64,000 nucleotides of DNA from Haemaphysalis longicornis (Eukaryota; Arthropoda; Arachnida; Ixodida; Ixodidae), in NCBI GenBank assembly GCA_013339765.2, contig CM023457.1:44504144-44568143 (forward strand), read 5' to 3'. The notes beneath the pieces are model-generated. The model saw only the letters and a list, made by a program, of their open reading frames with translations. It searched no databases and was not told where the DNA came from. This document shows positions 1 through 12,374 of this stretch, one piece after another. Every line of letters starts with the position of its first letter. The first letter of the stretch is position 1. A program made the position numbers and the translations under genes.

Positions 1-107
1 GGAGAAGATAGTCTGTCTAGCTTCTCCCGACAATTCCAAGCCGCTGGAAAGGAGAGAGTAATTATAGGCGTTTGTGGGGGCATTACGCTTCATTAGGATA
101 AACTGAC

Positions 108-290
108 CTCACAGCCTTCGCTGCGCTCTCGCCAGCGTCCTTCTGCTTCTTCGAGTGCTTCCTGCTGCTCTTTTCGCTTCCAGCCACCGCCACGGGAGGC
201 CTGGTCCCCCCGTACTTAGACGGGGAGACGGCGGCTTTCTTGTTCGGTGACTTCACTTTCGCCCCCGCTTGCCTGGACAATTCAAGGGCA
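108..290 (-). CDS. Second coding exon of the same minus-strand gene, partial gene
   Basis: The acceptor is AG at 292-291, and the exon runs from 290 down to 108, where it ends at a GTCAGT donor (107-102). It adds about 61 codons in the frame set by exon 1, again Lys/Ser/Ala/Pro-rich with no recognisable fold, signal peptide or membrane segment. The donor leaves two bases (AG), so at least one more exon is expected to the left of position 1. The reading frame also stays open through the intron, so an unspliced reading is possible, but the exact phase match and good splice sites favour splicing. Function is unknown. Confidence 0.5.
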
Positions 291-354
291 CTAAGCTGGC
301 GGTAGTAAGAGCAGATATTTGTAGATACACGGCGCTTGTTAGAAATGAACTTAC

Positions 355-482
355 CCCTCTTTCTTCCCGGCGTCGTTGCCAGGATCATTGGAAGGCGTCT
401 TGGAGCGCTTCTTGTTTCGCTTTTTGCCCGCAACCGACGACGTTGACGGAGAGACGGATGCCTTCTTGTGTTTGGCGTCCAT
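355..482 (-). CDS. First coding exon of an unidentified minus-strand gene (Lys/Ser-rich N-terminus)
   Basis: The exon starts at an ATG read at 482-480 and gives 42 codons plus two bases, rich in Lys, Ser and Pro (it begins MDAKHKKASVSPS). It ends at a consensus donor, G|GTAAGT, at 354-349. It splices in phase to the exon at 290-108: the two carried bases GG plus the next T make a Gly codon, and the open frame then continues. The two exons encode similar low-complexity text (each has an N/HKKAxVSPS motif), which argues against chance. The product is probably the basic, disordered cytoplasmic N-terminus of a larger protein whose folded domains lie beyond the left edge. I do not recognise the family. 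Upstream sequence to about 1100 has no obvious further coding exon. Confidence 0.55.
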
Positions 483-569
483 ACTAGCCGCTTCTTGGAA
501 CGATAAATCGAGAGCGCAGGAGCAGGATGGACCTAGGGCTCTTGGGGGAGCGAGAGGGCGTGACGACAA

Positions 570-2100
570 CGACGGTGGATCACGTGAATCACGAGCGCAT
601 GGGTGGCATGTGGTGCGTGAGTGCGTCGTTGTTCTCTTTTTTCATCGTGAAATGCGGTTTGATCACAGCTGAGTTGCAAAAGCGCGAGGCGGGTGTCAGC
701 CCAATGTTGCGAGTCGAACCGGACAGAGGATTTCTGCTCTGCTCACAGGCGGATGCCGATGCCGGGATGACGAATGCCGATGATGATAGCAGGATGTTTC
801 CGGCGCATGCCCGCACAGGGATTGGAAGATCGAGGTCCCTTCGCTTTCCTTCATTACAATCACCCCCATCCCCAACGAAGGGAGAGCCCTCCTGGTTGGT
901 TGGTTGGTTGGGGGCAAGATAATAAGAAGTCGGAAAGGGATCCCAGTGTGGGAGGAACCTAAAAACTAAAAACCAGATGAAAGTAGAAGCGAGAAAATTG
1001 TGGGAAAAAATATAACAATTTTGATATGCAAATAGAAAATACCACTTTGGCAATAAATAACGAGCATAATGAAATCAGGTAGAGTTACTGTCACAACAAA
1101 CTTTTAATTGTCCGGGTTACATTCCCGAAACTTTTATGGTGATGACGACGATGCTGGACCTCCGCGAGCAACAAGGTGACATTCCGTTCCCAGATAGGTA
1201 CAAGCCAGGTGGCGTATTTCCAACGCTTCGCTGCAAAAAGCACCCACGTGACATGTTTGTTCGCGCGATGGAGAACGGTAATTCAACGTGGTCATTTTCC
1301 GCGCCGTAACATAAAGCGACTGAAAACATACGAAATCACCATTATTAACAAAAAGCAACGCGTAGATTTCAATATAGAAAGAAAAATAAATTTAGGGTTT
1401 TAAAAAATAAGGCATGATGACGATGATTAAGCATTGAAAACAAAAACTCAGAAGTAGACCAGCTGGGGGTCGCACCCAAGCTATCAGCGCGAGTACTCAG
1501 TACCCTACATCTAGGCCACACAGCACAAACGGTGGGGTTGTATTAGCAGGCGCTCAAAAGGATAGCGCACGCAGGGACATCACACATGTCACGTGGATGT
1601 TCTGTGCCGTGAAGCGTTTGAAAACACGCAGCCAGGCACTTCCTTTTGACAAACAGCACAATCAACGTACCTTTTCTCTTGGAAGGCTCCTTCTGTTTTT
1701 TAAACAATGTATGCTAAAGGCAGAATCGCGGTTTTCTGTCGAACGGCCATGCTTCCAGCACCAGCAGCAGTGATTTTCCTAGACTCGTGACTTTTTACTG
1801 TAAAATGCAGTCTTAGCTCAGTTCTCGGCATTCTGTTTGTAAAAAAACTGTGGTGGTGGTGGCAGCTTCCGAATCGCTGAGTGCATCGTAGTCCGCTCGA
1901 CATGATGCTCTCCGCAACACTTTACGTCGTGGTGCATCCACTATCACTGCACATGACGACAACAGGGGCGATTGCACGAGGCCCACCCTGAATAGCCATG
2001 ATGTGTGTAGGGCTCTTGCTTCTTATTAAGGACACATAGTTAGCCTGATACTGGGTTTATTGGAAAGCGAGATGTAAACGTACAACCTAGCGCGAGTACG
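570..2100. other. No gene recognised
   Basis: Upstream flank of the minus-strand gene. It holds short TGG/GGT runs near 895-915 and 1850-1862 but no supported exon or repeat boundary. Confidence 0.3.
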
Positions 2101-2104
2101 CCGA

Positions 2105-2700
2105 GGTGTCCTCAGGACAAACCAGCTGATAAAGGAGAAAAACTGGTTTCCCGGTCTGGACAAAAAGGTGGAAGACCTGATGAAGAACTGCCGTGCTTGC
2201 CAGATCACTCTACTAAGAGACAAACCCCTACCTCTTACAGAAGACAGAACTACCTCCTAGGGCCGTGGCACACTCTAGCAGCAGACTTTGCAGGTCCTCT
2301 TCACAGTGGAAAATACCTCTTCGGTTGTAGTAGACGATTACTCAAGATTCCCATGGTCGCAACCTAGCCTCCGCTGAACACGCCCACAGTGACAGCGAAA
2401 TTGCTGGAAATGTTTGTCATCATGGAATGCCAGTGAAAGTCAAAATGAACACCTGGACCCCCATTTTTCACCGCTTACTTTGCGAACTGCATGGGTGCAA
2501 ATGGAATAAAGCATCACGGAGCTGACACCTTTGTGCCGCAAGCCAACGGAGAGGCTGAGATATTCATCGAAAACATAAAGAAGACTGTGAAAGCAGCAGG
2601 CAATAGAAATGAGTCGCACTACGACCCAGACCCATACGCAGTAACCAAGCATCAGAGGCCGATCGCCAATGATTGGAAACCCCATGGGTCCCCATTGGCT
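2105..2700 (+). pseudogene. Degenerate Ty3/gypsy-type integrase fragment
   Basis: Conceptual translation, with frame changes, shows the hallmarks of a gypsy integrase in the right order. The zinc-binding end is NCRACQ near 2193-2210. The start of the catalytic core follows, with a WHTLAADFAGPL block near 2266-2302 and a VVVDDYSRFP-like block near 2327-2356. The third-acid block is PQANGEAE near 2538-2561, followed by a KKT motif. Stops near 2260, 2275 and 2365 and at least two frameshifts make it non-functional. No LTR, protease or RT was found next to it. It is an old fragment of a retrotransposon pol gene. Confidence 0.7.
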
Positions 2701-2749
2701 TCCGAGCTATCGGCCACTCATCGATAACTCGGCTGAAAGATTAATTGAG

Positions 2750-5260
2750 CGCCAAGCAAACGGCGACCGGAAGTAACGTCCCACCGAGAGCCCATCGGAG
2801 GCCGAGCTTTAGCTTACGGATAAGCGCGCGTTTTTTCCACGCGCTTGCCGTGCGCCTCGCGTGTCTGAACACGACAGTGAGAGCGGGTAAACGGACACAA
2901 CGCAGGAAAAAGTAGTTCCCTAAAAAGCCGTAGCACCGGGCCATCAAACAAAGCGTACTTAAACTAAAGTGCAGCGTATTCGAAAGAGCGTGAGAGATAG
3001 TGTATAACGTTCAGTAGGAATGGGTCATTTGTTTGACCTAACGCAACGGTGTCCGTCGGACTACTTGAGCGTTGTGCCTTCGCGCGTTCTTTTTGTCCGC
3101 GGTGGGGCTGTGGACGGATGCGTCTGTACGACCTCTGAGTCTCTTTTGTGGTATTCAGATCACCGTAGTACTCCGGTACGTGTCTGTGAGGTACGTTTTC
3201 GTGTCGGTGGCTGTGTTTGAAGTATACCTGACTGGTGGAATAACATCGTTTGCTTGCCGCGGCCGCCGCTGAAAATGTAAGCCACCACTTTATTTTTTTC
3301 CTTGCACGGTACGGGAGAGCTCGCGCTCGTTCCCGCCAAAACTTCAGCTGTCGTTTATAACTGGCGCTCCTGAGTTGTGCTTAGCGTTATTGGTTCTTGC
3401 GGAGAATTAAGTGGTCACATACATGTGCTTCCATTTGTGTGACGCCAGTTTTAGCTATCCTTTTTCCGGCTTTGTTTTTCCGAACAAGCCGCCGTGCTCC
3501 CATGGCAGGTTCACGAAGTTCAGCATGCGTTGAAGCAAAAGAATTGCGGATGTATTAAGCTGGCTTCATTAAACTCTAGCTGTAAATGAAGCTGTCATTT
3601 CATTATTTTCTTGAGCAACGTAAAGATATCGTCGAGCGACAAGGTAATTACACTGCCGTTGGGCTCTCCGTCGGTTCCGTGTTCATACGGCGTCTGAGGC
3701 AGAAGTGAGCGACGGCGACAGCAACACCGTAACCAGTTAATTACCCAATCAGTTAGGTTTGTAGCGTCGCTTTAATTGTCGCTTTATTTGGTTACTCCTT
3801 GAAATATAACGCATTCAAAGGTCACAAGGGTACTATTTAACCTCCAAGTTGGAATAGATTTCTTGCAAAAAAAAAAACATGAACGTTTGTTCGATTCCGA
3901 ACCCATTGTATAGTGCGTTGCCTTGTAGTCTCTGGTTTCGGCGTTGTTCGAAAACAAAACTTACGCTAATAAAACGTTGATGGCACGACATTTCCGTTGC
4001 GATTAATTGTTTATGTGGCTACAGTGGCCACAACAAAATTTCGCGGAACCATTGGCGTGTTGCTTTGTCTATTGGACTTTTTTATATAACCTTGCGCGAC
4101 TGCAATAAGAGTGAAGCCCATTTTCGATGAAATTGCGGTCTGTTTTCTCAAGAATGAGCCAAGTAACTGCTACCGTAAAACGCAGTATTGAAAAATGAGC
4201 AGTGCAGTAGGGTTTATGTGTCATAGCGATTGTTAGCAAGCTAGAAGTTTAGGCTGAATATTTTCACGCGGATATGTGGTAAGGCTGGTGCTACGTGCTG
4301 TATTTAGTAAGCAGCGTGAATTTAGCATTATAGTGAACTTTTTTTACTTATTACAGGCGCTACGATGTAAAGGTGTTTCCCGTGGACAAGTGCCGGATGC
4401 AGCAGAGGCAAGCTTTCCAGGGCTATTCTACAAAAGTGCTGTTCGACAACATATTGTGATCTTGGCAGACCGGCGAACTACCGGAGATGAGGGTCTTGTT
4501 TTCATTTACCTGAATGCATCTGTTTTGTAGGCATCTGAAGCAGTTGAACGAAGCACAACCGGTTCGTGCTTCATGAGCAGCGCTTTTTAAAATTTTTCTC
4601 AACTATTGTGTTTGTGTTTGCTTTCGTGTTTGTGTTCGTATTTTTACCACTGTTAAGCCAGGTTTCTCGTAAATTTGATGTGCATAATAAAAAACTACAC
4701 AGAGAGACCCGGTGTGTTGTGTTGCTCAATTGTGTTTGACAAGTCACGCGATTGCTTCGCGATGTTGATGCAGTTTATTGTGCCTCGCGGTCTGATTTCA
4801 GTTTTCTACACGCCATTGTACAAAAACCATTTAACGAGTTCGCATTTAATAAATAATGTGCACTCATTCAATTTCCTGTATAATAGCATGTATAAAGCAG
4901 AAATCGGGCCGCGAGGCAACTCATTCAATAGGCATTGGTCATAAGGACTGGCCACAAAGCCAAAAATGTGCATGAAAATAGCGTGGGGTCCACCCATAGG
5001 CATTATCATCGCAACATACTTTGCCAAGCGTTGTCCAATATTGGCATTCCAGAGCTTGGCCATTTGTTGGTTTGTCACCTTTCCCAAGTGCCGGCCAATA
5101 ATGGCGGCCTATGTATTCCCAAGCTCGGACACATTGGCACTGATAATTTGCCATGCTTGGTCTTGGGAATTTCTGCAGCTTGGGAACCTGCGTACAACTG
5201 ACTGCGATCACAACAAAAAGAGCAGGGAAGTAACGGTCAGAAACTCCCCGTTTTTCAAAA
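2750..5260. other. No gene recognised
   Basis: Only short open frames with no recognisable motifs, and an A-rich run near 3868-3878. Around 5030-5180 a few CCAAG/CCAAT-containing phrases recur imperfectly. Confidence 0.3.
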
Positions 5261-5262
5261 TA

Positions 5263-5569
5263 GTCGAAGGGTCCTCCGAACACATCTGCCGAAGAGGACG
5301 CAATAACAGTTTTCAGGACTACCGCTACAGACGACTTGAGTACGAGCCCTGTATCCGACGACACGCCCATTTCAAACGAAGACACCGCGAGACTTCCCGC
5401 CGAAGGTGAGGAGCCAGAAAATTCTGAGGGAGCCGAGGGTTCATCACAGCCTCCAATTCAACCACCCCAAGTCGAAGCGGCGCCGCAGTCACGGCATTCA
5501 ACAAGAAATAAAATGTCAAGCCTGTTCAGGGACTACATCGTGGAAACACCTGGGGCGGTATTCTCGTAA
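5263..5569 (+). pseudogene. Possible C-terminal tail of a gypsy-type polyprotein
   Basis: An open frame from about 5263 to the TAA at 5567-5569 encodes an acidic, Pro/Glu/Ser-rich stretch ending in a basic SRHSTRNK-like motif. That composition resembles the tails that follow the integrase in many Ty3/gypsy polyproteins. There is no catalytic motif, so the call rests on composition only. A stop near 5260 closes the frame upstream. It could equally be a random open frame. Confidence 0.25.
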
Positions 5570-8040
5570 CTGTCCCTTTTGAAAACGTCTCTTTTGAGTC
5601 CCGTTCATCGTGACGCACTTCCGGTTAAGCAGTGTGCGTTAACAGTAGGTTTGTTGCGCTTGCGTTACGTCATTTCCGGTTGTTTGCTTTTAGCCAATCA
5701 GGGCTCGCCAAAAAGGACACTTTTGAAAGGGACTCCAAAGGGACAAAACTCGAAAATACCTCCCCTGAGCGAACGTTTCCAAAAGCGCGAGGAAATGAGG
5801 TGCTCAGTGGAGAAACCAGACGGCGCCACCGTCCCAACAGCGCGCTGTATAAACCGAAACCAAATGTATACACGGGCGGCCGGTGCGACGGCGCAAAACA
5901 CGTGGTCTTTTTTTTTTTTTTTTTTTGAGCGTGTACTTTCTTTTGGAGTTGTCCTCGTCTTCCGTTGTTGCCCCTGGGAGTTTTGTCTTGATTTTTCTTC
6001 CGAAGAGAAGCTCCGCTGGAGAGAGACCTCGCGGGGTCAGCGGGATGTAAAAGCGCGATGCGCTTCTCTCACTTCTGCCACTTGACTGCGCGTCCCGCGC
6101 TGTCGCCCTTGCCGCCCGTGTTTACATTTTCACAGCGCGCATGTGGGGATGGTGGCGCCGTCTGGTTTCTCCGCTAAACACCACTGTGGTCTCGCTGAGC
6201 CCGTTCAGATGTGGTAAGTACAGCAACGTTGCCGCCGATCTTGTAAGCCCCTTTTTGACGCAAGGTTGGTGATAGGGATATTCCAAGGACTTGTGGTTAA
6301 GTATTCCTTGCATCGGTTTTGAAGCAGTGCGCTGCATATAAATGCGTTTATTTATTGTACCTCATCACAGCGGAGGTGTGGCGCCTTCTGGCCTCTCTCG
6401 GAACAGGATATACCAGAAGGGAGCGCGTATATGACCAAATATTGCTTCGAGCAAGGAAATCACCTGATACGATTCCTGGATCGCATCTGGTGATCATCAT
6501 TATCATCATCGATGGAGAAGACGCAGATCACAAGACCGAGAACCCGAGCCCCTCTCCATTTGTTATTTACATAATTCTCATGGTTCTATTTGCTTTTTTC
6601 TTTCCTTTTTCGCTTGTTTCGATTTTACAGTTGTAATACTTCCTTGTTTCATATATCAGTGTGGAAGTTTATTCTTCATTTCTGACCATATTCGTCATTC
6701 TTAACCACTTCTCTAACTGCAATATTTATATCTATACACATATTTTCACTTCCTGATTAGAGGTGTTTTCTGTCGGTGAGCGACCCTTTCCTGGCCAATC
6801 CTCCTGAGTGGATATGAGACATTCCTGTGCCACCAGTGCCCACCACTACTCCCACGTGAACACAAGCCCGAAGAATGCGTTTATTGTAGCAGGAGCAATG
6901 TTCCGTAGCTACCGACGCCTAACAAGAACGCCGGCAGGAATTATCACTAATTTTGAATATTATACCCATTCAAATGTTATTGGAATCACCGTTTTGTGAA
7001 CCTCGTCAATGAATGGTCAGAATAATCAGCTTTAGATTGTGGGTATCCTCCCATCTGAAATCTCTTGCTGACCGGTTCGAACTACCGTGCGCCACGTCTT
7101 CTGCCATCTATGAATGAACGGTGGAAAGACTGTGCGATTGAGGGGGGCGGGGCACTTTTCGATGGACGCTAGATAAGCGCAGCGGCGGCTACCGGGGGGT
7201 GGCGAGCCGCTGAAGGGAGTGCCGCCAGCCAGGCGAGAGCAGCCGCCGTCAGCCACCTTCGAGGAGCCCGCACGAGAGCTAGCGGACAGCCGTTCGTCCC
7301 TCTGTGCCGTAACCATCCGGACATTGAAGGGCTGTAGCGAATGTGTCACCCATGCCGTTTATGTTTTGTTTCCACTGTTCAAGTAAAACCCCTGTTTCCT
7401 CTTTCAACGTTCTGTGTGGTAATGTTTTGACAAATGCTAAGATCTAAGAAATGTATGTTCCCTAAAGATAAGAAAAAACTAAATAAAAACTGGAACAAAC
7501 CTGCACCAGCTAAGCTATAGCAGGATAATGCCAGTTAAAAACTATATGAACAGGAATCCGAGGCTCCAAATTCATTTAGAAGTAAAGCCGATAAGTTACG
7601 AAAAAAGGAGGCTCTTTCTTCAGTCGGTGGAGAGCCGGGCACCCACCGGCGTCACTGGTCGAGTGCGGACCTTTGAAAGGGGAACCCATGCCTGGAAAGC
7701 TGCCTTTGCCCTTGCGAGGGGCCACTTACCCTTGTCCATCTGGCGAGGTCTCCGGCCATCACCCCGCATTGCGGCATTGCCGTGGGTGAAAGCGTCTGGT
7801 GGCATGTCCTGCCACAGGCGGTTGCAGATTGAGCATCCACCGTGGCTATGGATGGCACCATGTGCATTCGTTGTGCCTTGGTGGCGCCGGGCACATACCG
7901 GTAAGATAGGTACAAGCGACTCCCTGGCCTGGCGCTCGGCCCTTGTGTCGGACTACAAGGCTTGGGAAGTTCACCAGGGTTGCACGGGAAATCGCCCCTA
8001 TTGAAACGGGCTTTCTGTGCTTGCAAAAGTAGGGCACCCA
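5570..8040. other. No gene recognised; contains a 19-base poly-T run
   Basis: T19 lies at 5908-5926 and could be the poly(A) tail of a minus-strand retroposed copy. A short ATC/ATT-rich run is at 6494-6512. The GC-rich stretch 7620-8030 has open frames on both strands but no recognisable domain. Confidence 0.3.
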
Positions 8041-8041
8041 A

Positions 8042-8073
<32 letters not shown>

Positions 8074-8165
8074 AAGCGAGAAAATTTTATTCTAGTTGCG
8101 TCACTCAGGGCTGGTAGCGGCTTGGACGAAGAACAGCTACAACTTCCCTCGGCTAGGAGTATCAA
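8041..8165 (-). repeat. GA-rich microsatellite and putative LINE 3' tail (minus orientation)
   Basis: A (GA)n run with one T interruption spans 8041-8072. It is followed by an A/T block containing AATAAA on the minus strand (TTTATT, near 8086-8091). The same order of AATAAA then CT-rich tail occurs at the 3' end of the minus-strand LINE near 48560, so this is probably a short 5'-truncated LINE end. Inferred from structure only. Confidence 0.4.
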
Positions 8166-9160
8166 ATTGTGTTCCGTCCTAGTAGAGAGAGACGCTACTT
8201 GATTCCTTACGTTGTCCCCGCCATTAAAAAGCCTGGAGTATGTCCGGAAACTGCGGCTAGCCTATCAAGAAACTTCGGCTGTCTAACATATCGATTTTCA
8301 TCAATTGACTTTTCTAATGCGTCCTGTATAATATTGCACTACATTTTGCTTCTAAAGTTAATTTCTCAGCTTTCCTAAGTTAATTCAGCCTCCTGTAATT
8401 CAGCTGTCATTACCGACAGGATTGTATTTAACGAGAATGTTATGCCATGGACATGCTTGCAATATTAAAGTTGTAAGGGAGGCAACGTTAATCACCTAAT
8501 GTAACACTTCGGGCTGGAACATGAGCTGGCACATGCGCAGCCCATAGTCTCTCGGTTTGCACGAAGAAATTCACACTAACGATGAATTTCTTCACTTGTG
8601 GCAGCCTGGCACCAGTAAACTAATTTATTATTAGGTGTGAGCTCTCTTTTCACAAAACATGACAGTACGTGCTCCGCATTCTTTGAGGAACACTGCGAAG
8701 ATGCGCCATTTTTTACAGTTTTTTTTGTAGTGAAAACTGTGGGAAATACTTTACGATATTCAATTTATCTGCAATAGCTAGTACACCAGAATCAATTTCA
8801 CAACTTTTATTCGATTCTTCAAAGCTTCGATATGTCCGCGACCGGGGAATGGTAAACTTTATTGTGAAGTAATATAGGTAGACAAGCTTGTAACAGCCGA
8901 GTACCTCGAAACGCTCAACATATTTCTGAAGCATTTCACTCATATAACTCTGTTACAGGGGAAAGTAAACGGTTAATTTTCGTATAACATTTTGAAGGCT
9001 GGAAAGAGCAATAAGGAGGTTCTTTGAATGATTTCGCGTGTTTCACCGCATGTGTTTTTTTATATTCTAAGAGAGGAAACCATTATACAGTGTTTCTGAT
9101 TTTGAAGAACCCTAATGTCCGAACCTAAATGAGGCAGAGAAAATAGGAGGAGGCTGGAAG

Positions 9161-9205
9161 AGGTGAAGATTAGGTGAAGATTAGTGAAGAAGAGGTGAAG
9201 ATTAG
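9161..9205 (+). repeat. Short tandem repeat of AGGTGAAGATT
   Basis: Three to four imperfect copies of an 11-13 base unit with core GGTGAAGATTA. Confidence 0.7.
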
Positions 9206-9214
9206 ACAAAATAA

Positions 9215-9875
9215 TGAAGTTTTGGGCATCAAAGGGCTAGCCTGACGCATGCGCTTGCCCTCGAATGACGTCAACTCCATTTTTCGAGGGCAGCTGAAAA
9301 CCTAATCTCCACCAGAAATACATGGCAGGGAAGCATTTTCATTGTTAACAGGCGCCTTATCGTCGATTATGTAGTTTTAGTTCCCATTTTCTCGTTTCTT
9401 TACACGAATACTGAGCTCCATGCTGTAAGCCTCATTAAGCTGAAGCATTCGCTCGCTCTCTTGGGATAAAAACTACTGCTGGGTCCCGCCTAGGTTTTTG
9501 CTTTGTGACATTAAATTTCCCCAAGAACGAAAGCTTAACAGCTCCCCCCCCCCACAGCACAAAGTAGTGTTCGGACAGGAAACCACGGAAAAACTGCTGG
9601 ATCCCCTCACTTCATGTGGAATGCCGTTTTCCTAAAGATCGGTATCGCTTGTAATTTTACGTACGCAATATAAAAAGTAATGAAAGTATTTTAATATACG
9701 TTAGTGCATTGGTGAACACATGTATGTAATAAAACATTAACTTTTTTCGGAAAGCAGAAATCAGTTCATCCGTTTTACGGCACAGGGCCGCGTTTAGGCA
9801 TACTCAGCTATGTTGGCTGGGAAACTACTATGCATATCCACGCTATGATTGCTCGGGCTGCGGGCTGCAAGCAGT
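9215..9875. other. No gene recognised
   Basis: AT-rich, with a C10 run near 9544-9553. Nothing else supported. Confidence 0.3.
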
Positions 9876-9879
9876 CGTT

Positions 9880-12260
9880 ACAGGCACCATGGAAGCCACG
9901 ACAACATCATCATCAACAGCCTGCTCAAGCCCACTCCGGGTCGAAGGCCTCTCCCATTAACGTCCAGAAGCTCTTGTCTTGCGCCGCTCGAACCTACTCT
10001 TGGGCACGAATTTAAAAGTGTTCTTTGCAGGTGTTTCGTAGACGCCATGTTTAAGTTCCATGTTCTCATCCCCAGCAGTATGCAGTGGTCGTATACTTTC
10101 TTTTGAGTGACAGTTGAAGCTTACTTTTCATTATTTGGGAGTGCTTTCCGGGTGCTGCGCAACCCATACTACTTTGCGACGGATTTCTCTCTCGTGATTT
10201 GGGTCAGCACTAACCATCTGGCCGAGGTAGCTGTATTCTTGTACTTCTTCTAGCGCCTCGTTATCTAAGCCGAAATGGGCGCTTTAGGTATGCTTATTCC
10301 CCATTACTTTAGATTTATTCATGTTTATTCTATCCCCACGGCCATGCTTTGTGATTGTAGTTCGTCAAGCATTTTTGCAGGTGATTTGCCGTCTCACTCA
10401 GCAACAGTATGTCATCTGCAGACCTCAAATGACTCAGCTATTTTCCGTTTGTCCTTAATCCTGTGTTTTCCCAGCCAGGCTTTCTCAATACCGCCTCCAG
10501 ACATGCTGAGAACAGTTTTGATGAAATGGGGTCTCCCTGCCTTACTCCCTTTCGGATCGGCAATTTATTGCTTTGGATTGTGAAGTGTTATCCCACCAGT
10601 ACATCGCTTATATAAGTCGTCTAGAAGTCTTATTTAGGTCTCATCTATGCCGTGGTACCTTAATGCTTTTAGCACGCCTGCGGTGTGTACTGAGTCGAAC
10701 GCATTCTAATAGTTTATGAACGCCTTATAGAGAAGTTTTGTGTATTCGGCGGATGTTTATATACGTACATTGTTAGCACGGCTCTGATCCATGGTTGAGT
10801 ACTCTTTCCTAACCACAGCGCGTGCTATTTGAATTGTTCGGAATCCAAGCTGTCACCTATGCGGTTAACTATAATTCTGGTGAACGAGCTATAGAAAACT
10901 GAGAGTAGGCTGATGGGTCTGTAATTCGTAAGGTCCTTGCTCCTTTTCTGAATCAGAGTAATGTTGGCGTTTTTCCAGGCTATGGGTACTTTTTGAGTCC
11001 TTATGCATTCAGAAAATAGTGCAGCAAGCTTTTCCAGTACTATATCTCATCCCACCTTCAAAAAATCCACGGTTATGCTGTCGTCGCCTGCAGCTTTTCC
11101 TTTTTTTATGCATGAGAGATTTTCGTACTTCCTCTTCAGTATGTAGTGGGACATCGCAAGTTAAGATTGTACTCTTAGTAGTTTCCCCTAATCAAACGTC
11201 ACTGGCTTACAGTCTGTGCAGAAATCATTCTGCTACCTTTATTATCTCATCCATGTGGTGCATAAAGTTACCCTGCTCGTCTCTGAGTGCGTACATTCTG
11301 TCTTTGCCGATGACGAGCTTACTCTTATGTTGCTTTCAAACTTCCTCCTTTTTGCAGCGTTTCCTCGATCACTGCCATGTTATATGTGCGCAGGGCATTT
11401 TATTTTATTCTAGTAATCAATTTAAACAGCTTCGCTAACACAATATGATCCGCAGCACTTGACGCCTTCATGTTCTTAAGTTCTGCAATTATTTTCGTTT
11501 CTTAGTCAGTTTTCCAGCTTCTTTCCTACATGCTGCTTCTCACACACCTGCTGCAGATTCTGTGATTGCCGTTGTTAGGCTTGTCATTTACCCTGGCTAC
11601 ACAATCCTTCGTTCTCTCGTTTATAAGCACAACTTCGTTTTGAAGACGTCTTAAATTCCTCTGTCCGTCCTGGCTCTGACTGACTCGATGCTGGGTTTCT
11701 TACTTTTCTCGAGTTTCCTTTTTTCTCTTTTGAAATTCAATCTTAGCTTGCATCTAACCATCCTATGATCGCCGCTTCGAACCTTACTTACCAACTCTAG
11801 GTCATGAACAACACCTGGGTTTTCACTTAAAATGAAGTCAATTTATGTTTTGTTAGTACCATCAGGACTTTTCGACGTCCATTTCCTATTCTTTCGTTAA
11901 AAGGATATTTCATCAACCGCAGGTTCTATTTCTCCGAAAATACTACGGGTGTATCTCCTCGACTGTTCCGATTGTTTATTCCAAAGTTGCACATTGGCCG
12001 TTCTCCCATTTGCTTCTACCTCTTACTTTGAAGTCACCGAATGCAAACGAGAACTGTGTTGTTTTCTTCTGGATTGCTGATTCCATGTCCTCGTACAAAG
12101 TTTCCATGGCTTCATCATCGTAGCTAGTTGGGGGCACATGGCCTGTACTATCTTTAACCTGTAACGCTTATTTATCTTGATCACAACTGCTGCTACTGTT
12201 TCGTTAGCTCTGAAGAATTCTACGTCGTCGACTAATTATTTATGAAATCAGTATTCCATT
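9880..12260 (-). pseudogene. RTE-type non-LTR retrotransposon remnant (endonuclease plus reverse transcriptase)
   Basis: Read on the minus strand, an apurinic-endonuclease-like block (FAFGDFKVRG) occurs near 12070-12040. RT blocks follow in the expected order: LTNYRPISLLSV near 10935-10900, KGVRQGDPISSKLFSACLE near 10560-10500, and a catalytic LRSADDILLL near 10430-10400 (ADD retained). Many stops and frameshifts interrupt it. The 3' end shows a TGATGATGATG tail (CATCATCATCA on the plus strand, 9904-9914), typical of RTE elements. It is near full length in domain content but inactive. Confidence 0.75.
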
Positions 12261-12374
12261 CTGTGTTTCTCTTACGGAGTTCCTCTGTAGCACCAAATAT
12301 GCCTTGCCAGTCAGGTCCATGAAGAACTCTCCTGCTCTTCTAACCACACCTCGGCAAAACTGAGCGCCGCTCAC

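Noticed and set aside
4939..5409. Pair of ~148-codon frames on opposite strands
   Set aside because: Neither shows a domain; they are mutual shadows in a stretch with recurring CCAAG/CCAAT words.
7620..8041. Overlapping open frames on both strands near the GA microsatellite
   Set aside because: No motif, no splice evidence, and the composition is GC-rich; more likely retroelement or low-constraint sequence.
9544..9553. C10 homopolymer as a possible assembly join
   Set aside because: Flanking sequence is continuous in character and there is no evidence of a breakpoint.
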